Origin: a bacterium
GTDB taxonomy: Bacteria; SZUA-79; Acidulodesulfobacterales; Acidulodesulfobacteraceae
Assembly: GCA_021850985.1 (NCBI GenBank)
Contig: JAJZJX010000001.1
Coordinates: 121,389 to 185,388 of the forward strand
Length of the DNA: 64,000 nt
Direction: 5' to 3'
In this document: in pieces, positions 21,218 through 30,693 of the stretch
How positions within the stretch are numbered: the first letter of the stretch is position 1
How the letters are laid out: the number at the start of each line of letters is the position of its first letter
Position numbers and translations under genes: made by a program
Notes under the pieces: generated by a model
The model's input: only the letters and a program-made list of their open reading frames with translations
The model's database searches: none
What the model was told of the DNA's origin: nothing

Positions 21218-23026
21218 ATGGAAACTAAAAATAGTACGAATAGTTTTGACGTAATAGTTGTGGGCGCAGGACATGCAGGCATAGAAGCTTCTCTCGCCGC
21301 GGCGAGGATGGGCTTGAGCGCTGCCGTGATTACGATTAATTTGGATAATATCGGGCAGATGTCCTGCAATCCCGCGATAGGAGGGCTTGCCAAGGGGCAT
21401 CTCGTGCGGGAAATCGATGCGCTCGGCGGCGAGATGGGAAAGGCCATAGACAAAACAGGCATTCAGTTTAGGACGCTTAATACTAAAAAAGGTCCGGCGG
21501 TCAGGTCGTCGCGCGCTCAGGCTGATATGTTTAAGTACAAAACCTATATGAAGTCGGCTTTAGAATCGGACCAAAACTTAACGATTATTCAGTCTATGGT
21601 CGATTCGCTGACGGTAAAAAACGGCAAAGTTTCCGGAGTAGTTTTATGGACTGGAGAAGAACTGTCTGCGGATGCAGTTATATTAACGACGGGAACTTTT
21701 TTAAGGGGTCTGGTTCACATCGGTCTTTTTAACTATAAAGCCGGAAGAGCCGGCGACTTTGCTTCTAATAAGCTTTCTTTAAGTCTCATTGAAAACGGCC
21801 TTGAATTAGGAAGGCTTAAAACCGGAACGACGCCGAGATTGGACGGAAGGACTATAGATTTTTCCGAACTTGAGGAGCAAAAAGGAGAAGACGATTTTAT
21901 TCCTTTTTCTATAGCGGATAAAAAGATAAACAACGAAATCAGCTGTTATATTACATATACCAACAAAAACACCCACGACGCAATTTTAAAAGATTTGGAT
22001 AAGTCTCCCTTATATTGCGGGGTTATTAAAGGAATAGGCCCGAGATACTGCCCTTCCATAGAAGATAAAGTCGTCAGGTTTAAAGATAAAGAAAGGCATC
22101 AGATATTTTTGGAAAGGGAAAGTTTAGACTCTGTAGAATACTATCCCAATGGGCTTTCGACCAGCCTCCCTTTAGATACTCAGCTTAATTTTTTAAGAAG
22201 CATTAAAGGGCTTGAGAACGTAAAGATAATGAGGCCCGGCTATGCCATAGAATATGATTATGTCTTGCCCACCCAGCTTAATCATTCATTAGAAACAAAA
22301 AAAATCGAAGGGCTTTTTTTGGCGGGGCAGATTAACGGAACATCGGGTTATGAAGAAGCTGCGGCACAAGGTATTATTGCCGGAATTAACGCCGCTTTAA
22401 AGATAAAAGGGGAAAAACCTTTAATTTTAAGAAGAGATGAGGCATATATAGGCGTTTTAATCGACGATTTAATAACCCTCGGCACTTCCGAACCTTACAG
22501 AATGTTTACGTCGCGTGCCGAATACAGGCTGCTGTTAAGGGAAGACAATGCAGATTTCAGGCTGTGCGAATTCGGTAAAAAAACCGGACTTTTAGACGAC
22601 GAAAGATATGCTATATACAAAGAAAGATTAGACGGTTTTAACAAGTTAATTTCATTTTTAAAAACTTACGAAAAAGGAAAATATTACGACCTTTTGAAGC
22701 GTCCGGATGTCGATTTAGAAAGTATCGCCAATGAATTAAACGAAGAGCTAAATAAATTTGACAAAGATATAATAAGCAGAGTAGAGCTTTTTGTCAAATA
22801 TGAGGGTTATATTTCAAGGCAGAATGAGGAAATTAACAGGTTAAAAAAGTATGACGATTTTAAGATTGAAGATGATATGGATTTTAATTTTATACCAGGA
22901 TTGTCTATAGAAGTCGTAGAAAAACTTAATAAAATACGCCCTAAAACTATATCCGAAGCAAGCCGTATTTCAGGTATTACCCCTGCGGCGGTAAGTATTT
23001 TATTAATGAGATGCAGAAAGGAGTAA
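21218..23026 (+). CDS. mnmG: tRNA uridine-5-carboxymethylaminomethyl synthesis enzyme MnmG
   Basis: 602 residues. FAD-binding GAGHAGIEASLAAARMG opens the protein, then MSCNPAIGGLAKGHLVREIDALGGEMG. FLAGQINGTSGYEEAAAQG and FTSRAEYRLLLREDNAD are family signatures, and the C-terminal helical domain ends RISGITPAAVSILL. It is the flavoprotein partner of MnmE. A TATAAT (21205-21210) lies only 7 nt before the ATG, which suggests a leaderless transcript from its own promoter. Confidence 0.96.
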   Translation: METKNSTNSFDVIVVGAGHAGIEASLAAARMGLSAAVITINLDNIGQMSCNPAIGGLAKGHLVREIDALGGEMGKAIDKTGIQFRTLNTKKGPAVRSSRAQADMFKYKTYMKSALESDQNLTIIQSMVDSLTVKNGKVSGVVLWTGEELSADAVILTTGTFLRGLVHIGLFNYKAGRAGDFASNKLSLSLIENGLELGRLKTGTTPRLDGRTIDFSELEEQKGEDDFIPFSIADKKINNEISCYITYTNKNTHDAILKDLDKSPLYCGVIKGIGPRYCPSIEDKVVRFKDKERHQIFLERESLDSVEYYPNGLSTSLPLDTQLNFLRSIKGLENVKIMRPGYAIEYDYVLPTQLNHSLETKKIEGLFLAGQINGTSGYEEAAAQGIIAGINAALKIKGEKPLILRRDEAYIGVLIDDLITLGTSEPYRMFTSRAEYRLLLREDNADFRLCEFGKKTGLLDDERYAIYKERLDGFNKLISFLKTYEKGKYYDLLKRPDVDLESIANELNEELNKFDKDIISRVELFVKYEGYISRQNEEINRLKKYDDFKIEDDMDFNFIPGLSIEVVEKLNKIRPKTISEASRISGITPAAVSILLMRCRKE

Positions 23027-23040
23027 AAGGTGTCAGAAAT

Positions 23041-23069
23041 ACGGTGACAGGATTGAATTCTGTCACCGT
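23041..23069. repeat. REP-like palindrome, GGTGACAG variant
   Basis: ACGGTGACAG (23041-23050) pairs perfectly with CTGTCACCGT (23060-23069). Just before it is GGTGTCAG, the half-site of the companion repeat seen complete at 50826. It lies 14 bp after the mnmG stop and could also act as its terminator. Confidence 0.75.
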
Positions 23070-23082
23070 CACAAATTGATAT

Positions 23083-23098
23083 TGTTTCACGTGAAACA
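23083..23098. promoter_or_regulatory. parS centromere site 1
   Basis: TGTTTCACGTGAAACA, a perfect match to the canonical 16-bp ParB-binding parS sequence. It lies about 6 kb from the origin in an intergenic gap. Confidence 0.93.
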
Positions 23099-23112
23099 TG
23101 CTTATTTTTTCC

Positions 23113-23373
23113 TTGACTTATTTTTTTTAAAATAGCATACTTATAATATGTAAAAATTAATATTAATTAAACGTATAGGAGGCTATTTATGCGAAGTGAA
23201 CCTGACAGTAGCGATTATTGTTTGAATTCAAAAAAATCGAAAATAGCTTTAATGCTTCATTAGAAGATGAGCGTTTAATTAATATAAACTTTCCTTTATA
23301 AACTTTGTAATCTTTAATATTTCTCTCTTGCTAATGAACGGTTAAAGCTGTTTATTAAGTAAGGAGACGAAAT
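23113..23373 (+). promoter_or_regulatory. Promoter and structured leader of the NRAMP-like gene
   Basis: TTGACT (23113) with CATACT at 17 bp, or the later TATAAT (23142-23147), would start a leader of about 200 nt. In it AGGCTATTT (23180-23188) can pair with AAATAGCTT (23241-23249), enclosing inner complementary stretches (CGATT/AATCG). The pairing hides the ribosome site of a short upstream ORF. It does not match a riboswitch I can name. Confidence 0.4.
23189..23263 (+). CDS. Possible 24-codon leader peptide upstream of NRAMP
   Basis: ATG at 23189, 6 nt after a perfect AGGAGG (23177-23182), 24 codons to TAG. The peptide has no recognisable homology; it contains one Cys and ends KIALMLH. The strength and spacing of the ribosome site are the reason to list it. 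It may be translated to control the downstream metal transporter. It could equally be a chance ORF in a non-coding leader. Confidence 0.35.
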   Translation: MRSEPDSSDYCLNSKKSKIALMLH

Positions 23374-24723
23374 ATGAAAGACGAATACAAAGAAAAACTC
23401 GACAGCCTCCCCGTAGATATTAAGCTTAGAGCAGCAGACAGGCTTAAAATCCATCTTATGAGACAAAAATACGGGTATTTTTCCCGCCTTTGCCTATTAA
23501 TGGCGCTTATAGGCCCCGGAATACTCGTAATGATTGCCGACAACGATGCCGGCGGAGTTATGACTTATGCGCAGACCGGCTCTATATTCGGAATAGGTTT
23601 TTTTATTCCCTTTATGATAATAATGCTGCCGGTGGCTTATATAGTGCAGGAGATGACCGTAAGGCTCGGCGCCGTAACTCACAGAGGACACGCCGAAATG
23701 ATATGGAAAAGATACGGAAAGTTCTGGGGCGCTTTTTCATTAATCGACCTTGTAATAGCAAACGTATTGACGCTGATAACTGAATTTATCGGAATAACCA
23801 TAGGCATGCGCGTTTTTGGCGTACCTCCGCTGATTTCTTCAATATCTGCCGTTATTATTATAGCTTCTATTCAGCTTTTTTTGCGTTACTGGGCTTGGGA
23901 GTGGATTAGTTTGAGCATAGCAGCGTTTAACTTGATATTTGTTCCATTAGTTTTTTTTGTTCCGCATTTACACTGGGGAGCGGTTGCAAGAAGTTTTGGG
24001 ACTTGGCATATACCCGGAGGCGTAAGTTCTTTATTTATTTATGTTGTACTTGCAAACTTAGGTACTACAATTGCTCCATGGATGCTTTTTTTTCAGCAGT
24101 CGTCGGTAGTAGATAAAGGCCTTACCGTGAAAGATATCAGGGACGGCCAGTTCGATACATTTATAGGCTCGGTATTTATGGTAATAGTCGCAATAGCTAT
24201 TATACTTATTACGGCAGGAACGGTTTACGGTTTTACTAAAACACCTAATCTTGACATACAGACTATTCTTTCCGCAATCTCTTTAAAAATGGGACCTCTT
24301 GCCATGAGACTTTTTGCTCTAGGATTAGTCGAAGCGGGCATTATAGCGGCTATAGCAATATCCGCAAGCACTTCTTGGGCAATGGGGGAAGCTTTCGGCT
24401 GGCCTAAAAGCATCAATATGCCGCCTATGCAAGGCTGGAAATTTTACCTTCCGGGCGTTATAAGCCTTTTAATAGCCGGAGGCATAGTTTTAATACCTAA
24501 TGCGCCTTTAGGTTTTTTAAACTTAACAGTTCAGGTGGTAGCGACTATTTTTATGCCTGCGGCTATGATGTTTTTACTGCTTCTTTTAAACGATAAAGAG
24601 ATAATGGGCGTACATGTAAATAAACCTTGGCAGAATATATCGGCTTTTACTATAGTAGGATTTTTGATAATTATGAACTTTATGTACGGTTTAACGGTGG
24701 TTTTTCCGCATTTATTAGGATGA
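23374..24723 (+). CDS. NRAMP-family divalent metal transporter, variant metal site
   Basis: 449 residues with about 11 membrane segments and an 11-helix NRAMP layout. The TM1 region reads GPGILVMIADNDAGG, where classical MntH has a DPGN metal-binding motif. The TM6 region reads LGTTIAPWMLFFQQSS, where MntH has an MPH motif. Both canonical metal-coordinating triplets are therefore changed, and the substrate (Mn, Fe, Mg or other) is uncertain. AAGGAG precedes the ATG. A small membrane protein gene follows 30 bp later. Confidence 0.8.
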   Translation: MKDEYKEKLDSLPVDIKLRAADRLKIHLMRQKYGYFSRLCLLMALIGPGILVMIADNDAGGVMTYAQTGSIFGIGFFIPFMIIMLPVAYIVQEMTVRLGAVTHRGHAEMIWKRYGKFWGAFSLIDLVIANVLTLITEFIGITIGMRVFGVPPLISSISAVIIIASIQLFLRYWAWEWISLSIAAFNLIFVPLVFFVPHLHWGAVARSFGTWHIPGGVSSLFIYVVLANLGTTIAPWMLFFQQSSVVDKGLTVKDIRDGQFDTFIGSVFMVIVAIAIILITAGTVYGFTKTPNLDIQTILSAISLKMGPLAMRLFALGLVEAGIIAAIAISASTSWAMGEAFGWPKSINMPPMQGWKFYLPGVISLLIAGGIVLIPNAPLGFLNLTVQVVATIFMPAAMMFLLLLLNDKEIMGVHVNKPWQNISAFTIVGFLIIMNFMYGLTVVFPHLLG

Positions 24724-24753
24724 TACTTTAATAATAACGGCAAGAGGTGCAAT

Positions 24754-24963
24754 ATGAAAAATAATAAAAAAAATACAAAAGATATTAATCTTGACGAAGA
24801 CTGGGAAGATTTTATAAAAGAAGAAGGGTTGATAGATTATAATAAAATACCGGTGCAAAAAGCAGAAATAAAAGGATGGGTTCAAATAGCCTTCTGGTTT
24901 CTTAGAATTTATATACTTATAATGATCGTAATGGTAATTATAGGGTTTTCGAGGATTAATTAA
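24754..24963 (+). CDS. Small single-pass membrane protein next to NRAMP
   Basis: 69 residues. The first 45 are charged and acidic (DINLDEDWEDFIKEE) and the last 25 form one hydrophobic helix. I do not recognise the family. It has a ribosome site (AGAGG) and lies 30 bp after the transporter on the same strand, so it may be an accessory subunit. Function unknown. Confidence 0.6.
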   Translation: MKNNKKNTKDINLDEDWEDFIKEEGLIDYNKIPVQKAEIKGWVQIAFWFLRIYILIMIVMVIIGFSRIN

Positions 24964-24968
24964 TAGTG

Positions 24969-24997
24969 ACGGGGACAGAATTAAATTCTGTCCCCGT
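24969..24997. repeat. REP-like palindrome, canonical copy 1
   Basis: ACGGGGACAGAATT (24969-24982), one base, then AATTCTGTCCCCGT (24984-24997): 14-bp perfect arms. The copy at 36373 is identical including flanking GTG and ATCAA. It ends 11 nt before the next start codon. Confidence 0.9.
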
Positions 24998-25008
24998 ATC
25001 AAATTATT

Positions 25009-27075
25009 ATGGAAATAAAATATTCCGTGTGTCCTCACGACTGTCCTGATACATGCGCTTTAAAGGTCGAAGTCGAGGACGGTAAAATCGTTAAAGTCGC
25101 AGGCGATCCGTCGCATACTGTAACAAAAGGAGTTATCTGCGAAAAAGTAAGGGCTTATCCGGAACGAATTTACGGAAATAGGATATTACAGCCGATGCGC
25201 AGAGCTGGGAAAAAGGGCGGCGGCAAATTTGAGATAATAAGTTGGAACGATGCCGTTGATGAAATTGCTAAACATTGGAAAGAGCTTATTTCTAAATACG
25301 GTTCGGAAAGCATTTTGCCTTATTCATACGGCGGGACGGAAGGTATAATAAACAAAGCAAGTATGGATAGACGCCTTTTTAATAAAATAGGCGCTGCGGC
25401 TCTCGACCGCACTATCTGTTCGGCGGCCGGAAGTTTAGGCTATCAGCTTGCTTACGGAGAGTCCAAAGGGGTAAATCCTTTAGACTCGGTTAACGCAAAG
25501 CTGATAATATTCTGGGGAATAAACGCTTTAGAAACAAATATGCATCAGGCTCTTTTAGCCGAGGCGGCACGGAAAAACGGCGCTAAAATAATTGCCATAG
25601 ACGTTCACCGGAATAAAACGGCAAAGTGGGCGGACGATTTTTATATGATTCTCCCGGGTTCCGACGGCGCGCTTGCTCTTGGCATTGCGCATATTATATT
25701 AAGAGATGACTTAGAAGATAAAGTTTTTTTAGAAAAATATTCTTTCGGATTTGACGAATTTTGCAAAAAAGCCGAGGAATATCCTCCCGATAAAGTTGCC
25801 GGCATTACAGGCCTTTCAAAAGAGCGCATAGAGTATTTAGCAAAACTTTACGCAGAAACTAAACCGTCGTTTTTAAGAATAGGAAACGGACTTCAGCATC
25901 ATAAAAACGGAGGTATTAATACTTGGCTTATTTCATTGCTTCCCGCTTTAACCGGCGTATGGCAGGATAAAGGCGGAGGCGCGTTAAAATCTAATTCAGG
26001 ATATTTTCCTTTAAACGAACAGGCTTTAAAAAGACCGGATTTATTAAAAAAAACTGTAAGAACGGTAAATATGGTTCAGCTTGGAAAAGCTTTGTGCGAA
26101 CTTAAAAATCCTCCTATTATGTCGCTCTATGTTTACAACAGCAATCCCGCAGTCGTAGCTCCCAATCAAAACCTAGTGATTAAAGGGCTTGCAAGGGAAG
26201 ACCTTTTTACCGTCGTTCACGAACAGACTGTGACCGATACGGCAAAATGGGCGGATATTATACTTCCTGCAACGACAAGTTTTGAACATTCAGATCTTTA
26301 CGTAAGCTACTGGCATACTTTTATTCAGTGGGCAGACCCCGTTATACCGCCTTTGGGAGAGGCAAAGCCTAATATAGAAGTATTTAAACTTATTGCCGAT
26401 GCTTTAGGTTTTAACGACGAATGTTTTTTAGAAACGGAAGAAAATATAGCTTATCAAGCCATTGACCTTCCATATTGGAAAGAAAAAGGGATAACTTTTG
26501 AAAAGTTAAAAAAAGAAAGGTTTATTAAGATAGAAACGGAAGACTACCCTTTTAAATTTGATAAACTTAATACTTCCTCAGGTAAAATAGATTTTAAAAG
26601 CAAAAAAGCCGCGGCTTGCGGAATTTCGGAAGTGCCGCAATATAATCCTATTAATTACTATTATGATATACAAAAAAGTGTATTTAATAAGGGCAATACT
26701 GCATCAAATCCTAATTACCCCTTAACATTCGTAAGTCCGCCCAATCACTTTTTTTTAAATTCGTCTTTTGCCGGCGTATCTTCTTTAAAAGAAAAGGCTG
26801 TCGAGCCTTTTTTGGAAATTAATCCTCATGACGCCGAAGTCAGGGGAATTAAAGACGGAGATTTAGTCAAGGTCGAAAACGAGCGGGGCGGTTTATCCAT
26901 TAAAGCCAAAGTTTTAAATTCCGTTCTGCCGGGTGTCGTCGTTTCCGCAGGTTTGTGGTGGAAAGACGATTACGTAAACGGTTCCGGAGTAAACGCTTTG
27001 ACTCCCGACGATTTATCGGATATCGGCGGCGGCGCTACTTTTTTTTCCTCGCAGGTCGAAGTTAAAAAAATTTAA
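25009..27075 (+). CDS. Molybdopterin-dependent oxidoreductase (DMSO reductase superfamily)
   Basis: 688 residues. An N-terminal [4Fe-4S] site reads C-x3-C-x3-C (VCPHDCPDTC) with a fourth cysteine in TKGVICEK. The bis-MGD core follows (FWGINALETN, GNGLQHHKNGG) and the C-terminal beta-barrel domain starts near FLEINPHDAEVRGIKDGD. The region usually holding the metal ligand reads DRTICSAAGSLG. No Tat signal is visible, so it is probably cytoplasmic. Substrate unknown; YyaE-like proteins of this group are uncharacterised. It precedes the hyf-like genes on the same strand. Confidence 0.85.
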   Translation: MEIKYSVCPHDCPDTCALKVEVEDGKIVKVAGDPSHTVTKGVICEKVRAYPERIYGNRILQPMRRAGKKGGGKFEIISWNDAVDEIAKHWKELISKYGSESILPYSYGGTEGIINKASMDRRLFNKIGAAALDRTICSAAGSLGYQLAYGESKGVNPLDSVNAKLIIFWGINALETNMHQALLAEAARKNGAKIIAIDVHRNKTAKWADDFYMILPGSDGALALGIAHIILRDDLEDKVFLEKYSFGFDEFCKKAEEYPPDKVAGITGLSKERIEYLAKLYAETKPSFLRIGNGLQHHKNGGINTWLISLLPALTGVWQDKGGGALKSNSGYFPLNEQALKRPDLLKKTVRTVNMVQLGKALCELKNPPIMSLYVYNSNPAVVAPNQNLVIKGLAREDLFTVVHEQTVTDTAKWADIILPATTSFEHSDLYVSYWHTFIQWADPVIPPLGEAKPNIEVFKLIADALGFNDECFLETEENIAYQAIDLPYWKEKGITFEKLKKERFIKIETEDYPFKFDKLNTSSGKIDFKSKKAAACGISEVPQYNPINYYYDIQKSVFNKGNTASNPNYPLTFVSPPNHFFLNSSFAGVSSLKEKAVEPFLEINPHDAEVRGIKDGDLVKVENERGGLSIKAKVLNSVLPGVVVSAGLWWKDDYVNGSGVNALTPDDLSDIGGGATFFSSQVEVKKI

Positions 27076-27166
27076 AAATTTTCCTTGCTATTTTTTAAGC
27101 ATTTGCTATAATTAAAAAGTTTTGACTTTAAATTATACAATACGGAGGATTAAGTTTTGATATTAA

Positions 27167-29086
27167 ATGGATAACCTTAAACATAAAGGGATATTCAGAT
27201 ATTTTTTTAATTGTCTGACTATTTTATCCGCCGTGTTTTTTACGGTTTTAAGCATATACTGTTTTAAAAGCGAATTTACCATTCAATCCTCTTTTATAAA
27301 TTTTTCTTTCAAATTTGACGCTCTTTCCCTATTTTTCGTAATATTCATATCTTCTCTTTCCCTGTTTATTTCTATTTTTTCGATAAAATACGGGGATAAA
27401 TACGACGATAAACCTTCCCTTTTTATCTATTCTTTTTTATTTATAATATCTATGCTTATTCTCGTTATAAGCAACGATATGCTGACTTTTTTGATTTTTT
27501 GGGAATTGATGTCCATTTTTTCTTTTCTGTTAGTTATTTACGAAGGAAGCGAAGAATCAAGGAAAGCGGGTTTTTTATACTTTTTAATGACGCACATAGG
27601 CACTATTCTAATAACCGCCGCTTTTATAATGCTTTATTTAAAAACATCTTCTTTTTCCTTCGATTACTATAAAGGTGCGGCTGGAATTATAATACTGGCG
27701 GCGGCAATAACGGGATTTTCTATTAAAGCGGGAATTATGCCGTTTCATACATGGCTGCCTTACGCTCATCCGGTTGCGCCCGCCAATATTTCGGCAGTTA
27801 TGTCGGGCGTAATGGTAAATATGGCTATCTACGGTATTTTAAAATTTTTATTCGTTTTCAGTTCGGGGTCGAACTCGTTTCTCGGGATTATACTTCTCGT
27901 CATAGGGGCTTTATCGGCTCTTATGGGAATAATGTATGCCATGGCGCAGAAAGATATTAAAAAACTGCTTGCGTTTTCCACCATTGAAAATATGGGAATA
28001 ATTTTTATGGGAATAGGCGTATCGTACTGGGCGCGCATAGAAAATTTTAAATCGCTTGAATATCTTGCAATGCTTGCCGTGCTTTTGCATATAATAAATC
28101 ACGGTTTAAGCAAAAGTTCGCTTTTTATGGGTTCAGGTCTAATAGACAAATATACGCATACGAGAAATATGGAAAAACTAGGCGGTCTTTCAAAAAAAAT
28201 GGGACAGTTGTCGGTGCTGTTTCTTATAGGCGTAATGTCTATTTCGGCTATGCCACCTTTAAACGGGTTTTTAAGCGAGTGGTATTTGTATATTTCTTTA
28301 ATAGGTTCGGTTTTTACCGGAAACTTGTATATGGTTTATTTTTCGATAATAGCCATAGCTCTTCTGTCTCTTGCGGGAGCCGCAGCAGGCGCGGCTTTTA
28401 CAAAATTATTCGGAATAACTTTTCTTGGAAAACCTAGGACGTCTAATGCCGAAAATGCAAAAAAATCTCACATTATCGAAAGAATAGGAATTGCGCTGCC
28501 CGTTCTTTTGTGTATTTATATCGGCGTTTATCCGTATCAGATAATTTCGGGTTTAAATTCCGTTATTTTTTATTTGACCGGAGGAACGGTAAACCCAAAT
28601 CCGTTTTCGGCAGTCGGCGCAGTAAAAATTCATTCGTTTTCTTTATACGCTCCGGCTATAATAGCCGCTATGTTTTCCGTTTTATTATTAATAATTTTTT
28701 TCTATTTTAAGATATTTGCTTCGGATAAAAAAAGAGTGTTCGAAACATGGGCATGCGGACTTGACGAAAAAAATCCTAAAGCACAGTATTCCGGCAGCGG
28801 ATTTTCCTCAAGTATAATGAAAGTCTTTTCCTCTTTTTATTCGTCTGTTTCGGAAATCGACTTTGAAAGGGACGTAAAAAAATATTTCAGGTCTAAATCG
28901 GTTTATACGGAAGAAGTTAACGATATCGTGGAAAAATATATATATATTCCTGCGGGCAAATTATATTTTAAAATTTCCGATTTTTTTAACAGAGCCGCTA
29001 ATTCGGCAAATATAAACGTTTCGCTCGGATATTTATTTTTAACTTTAATCGTATGCTTTATTATTTATATATTTATAATAAGATAA
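27167..29086 (+). CDS. hyfB: Hydrogenase-4-like proton pump subunit HyfB (NuoL/Mrp family)
   Basis: 639 residues with about 16 membrane helices. The antiporter core shows WELMSIFSFLLV with the conserved Glu of TM5, IKAGIMPFHTWLPYAHPVAPANISAVMSG and INHGLSKSSLFMGSG. It would pump protons as part of a membrane arm. The ATG at 27167 comes after AGGAGG some distance upstream and overlaps a weak local site. It heads the hyfB-C-E-F-G-I set. Confidence 0.88.
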   Translation: MDNLKHKGIFRYFFNCLTILSAVFFTVLSIYCFKSEFTIQSSFINFSFKFDALSLFFVIFISSLSLFISIFSIKYGDKYDDKPSLFIYSFLFIISMLILVISNDMLTFLIFWELMSIFSFLLVIYEGSEESRKAGFLYFLMTHIGTILITAAFIMLYLKTSSFSFDYYKGAAGIIILAAAITGFSIKAGIMPFHTWLPYAHPVAPANISAVMSGVMVNMAIYGILKFLFVFSSGSNSFLGIILLVIGALSALMGIMYAMAQKDIKKLLAFSTIENMGIIFMGIGVSYWARIENFKSLEYLAMLAVLLHIINHGLSKSSLFMGSGLIDKYTHTRNMEKLGGLSKKMGQLSVLFLIGVMSISAMPPLNGFLSEWYLYISLIGSVFTGNLYMVYFSIIAIALLSLAGAAAGAAFTKLFGITFLGKPRTSNAENAKKSHIIERIGIALPVLLCIYIGVYPYQIISGLNSVIFYLTGGTVNPNPFSAVGAVKIHSFSLYAPAIIAAMFSVLLLIIFFYFKIFASDKKRVFETWACGLDEKNPKAQYSGSGFSSSIMKVFSSFYSSVSEIDFERDVKKYFRSKSVYTEEVNDIVEKYIYIPAGKLYFKISDFFNRAANSANINVSLGYLFLTLIVCFIIYIFIIR

Positions 29087-29098
29087 AAACAAAAAATT

Positions 29099-30073
29099 AT
29101 GAATTTTAACGGACAGCATTTAATAATAGGCGCAGTTCAATTTTTTATAATTGTTCTGCTTGCGCCTTTTTTTGCAGGTTTTATTCATAAATTAAAGCAG
29201 CGCGCAAGAGGGCAGAAGGGAATAAATATATTTCAATTTTATATAAATTTTAATAAATTATTAAAAAAAGAGATAGTTTTATCCAAAGATGCGACGTTTA
29301 TATCTAATGTAGCCCCTTATATAGTCTTTGTAACGTATTTAATTATACTATTAATGCTGCCGGCATTTTACAGATATTCTCTGCTCGGCATGTCTTCGGA
29401 CGTAATTTTAATCGCTTACTCTCTTGCCCTTGCGACTTTTTTTATGACTCTTTACGCTATGGATCAGGGCAGCGCTTTCGGCGGTCTCGGCGCCGCCAGG
29501 GAATGGTTTTTAACTGTCCTTTCGGAGCCTTCTTTAATATTCATTTTTATATCGCTTGCTATCTATACAAAACAGGGCAGAATTACCGATATTTTTTATG
29601 TTATCCAGAAAGGAGCCGAAAACGCTTTTTTGACGGGAAGCGGTTCAAGCGCAGTATCCGTCGCCATACCTTTTTTGCTTTTTATTTCGCTTTTTATAGT
29701 AAGCATATCGGAAAATGCAAGGATTCCCATAGACAATCCTGAAACGCACCTTGAACTTACTATGTTTCATGAAGCAAATATATTAGAGGCAAGCGGAAAG
29801 CATCTCGGACTTTTTGAATATGGAAGTTATTTGAAAATTACTGTATTTTTAACGGTAATGTCCCTTATCCTGTTTCCGTATATGGCGGTAAATTTATATC
29901 AAATACCTTTAGCTTTTATGGTTTATTTTTTAAAGATGATAATCTTATGCGCTCTAATTGCCGGCGTCGAAATAGTTAACCCTAAAATGCGAGTTTTCAG
30001 GGTGCCGAACATTCTTTCGGTCTCGTTCATACTGTCTTTGATAGCGATGATATTGTCTATTAGGAGATTTTAA
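29099..30073 (+). CDS. hyfC: Hydrogenase-4-like subunit HyfC (NuoH family)
   Basis: 324 residues with about eight helices. RARGQKGINIFQFYINFNKLLKKE and SENARIPIDNPETHLELTMFHEANILE are NuoH/HyfC signatures; the latter is the conserved loop contacting the soluble arm. It anchors the catalytic subunits and starts the proton path. It lies 12 bp after hyfB. Confidence 0.9.
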   Translation: MNFNGQHLIIGAVQFFIIVLLAPFFAGFIHKLKQRARGQKGINIFQFYINFNKLLKKEIVLSKDATFISNVAPYIVFVTYLIILLMLPAFYRYSLLGMSSDVILIAYSLALATFFMTLYAMDQGSAFGGLGAAREWFLTVLSEPSLIFIFISLAIYTKQGRITDIFYVIQKGAENAFLTGSGSSAVSVAIPFLLFISLFIVSISENARIPIDNPETHLELTMFHEANILEASGKHLGLFEYGSYLKITVFLTVMSLILFPYMAVNLYQIPLAFMVYFLKMIILCALIAGVEIVNPKMRVFRVPNILSVSFILSLIAMILSIRRF

Positions 30074-30075
30074 AA

Positions 30076-30693
30076 ATGATAATGGAAAAAATAGCCGAAC
30101 TTTTTATAATTTTAATACTTGTTTCGGTCGTGCTAAACGTAAGTTCGCCTTTTATAAAATTTGCCATAAAGCTTTACTCTTTTCAGTCCCTTATGCTGGC
30201 ATTTTATATTTTAATGGGCGCAGTTCATTTTAATTCTGTAAATTTATACGGTTCTTTTGTCATTACTATAATTTTTAAGGTTATTTTAATTCCCTATTTT
30301 TTATTCAAAACGCTTAAAAAAGTTAAAATGGATAAAGAAATAGATATGTATATAGGCATACCCGAAGCTCTCGTTTTTGCGGGTTCTTTAACGTTGCTTT
30401 CCAATTTGATAGCCCAAAAAATCGTTAAAACAGGCATTACTTTCGGTTCTTTCGTGTTTACGATATCTCTTGCTACGTTTTTAATAGGGGCGATGCTTAT
30501 GATAACAAGAAAAACCTTGTTTTCGCAGATTATAGGATTTTTAACTATAGATAACGCAATTTTTTTGGCGGCAAACAGCATTACTCACGGAATGCCTCTT
30601 TTAGTAGAACTGGGCGTTCTTTTCGATCTTTTCGTCAGCATACTTATATTGTCGCTTCTGATATTAAACTTAAGGAGAAACGTTGCATCATAA
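30076..30693 (+). CDS. hyfE: Hydrogenase-4-like subunit HyfE
   Basis: 205 residues with about six helices, related to HyfE and, in its core, to NuoK. PEALVFAGSLTLLSNLIA and FLTIDNAIFLAANSITHGMPLLVELGVLFD are recognisable. It begins 2 bp after hyfC and its end overlaps the start of hyfF by 11 bp, showing translational coupling. Confidence 0.85.
   Translation: MIMEKIAELFIILILVSVVLNVSSPFIKFAIKLYSFQSLMLAFYILMGAVHFNSVNLYGSFVITIIFKVILIPYFLFKTLKKVKMDKEIDMYIGIPEALVFAGSLTLLSNLIAQKIVKTGITFGSFVFTISLATFLIGAMLMITRKTLFSQIIGFLTIDNAIFLAANSITHGMPLLVELGVLFDLFVSILILSLLILNLRRNVAS

Noticed and set aside
23113-23373. A yybP-ykoY (Mn) riboswitch before NRAMP
   Set aside because: The conserved loops of that riboswitch class were not found; only an unnamed pairing is visible.
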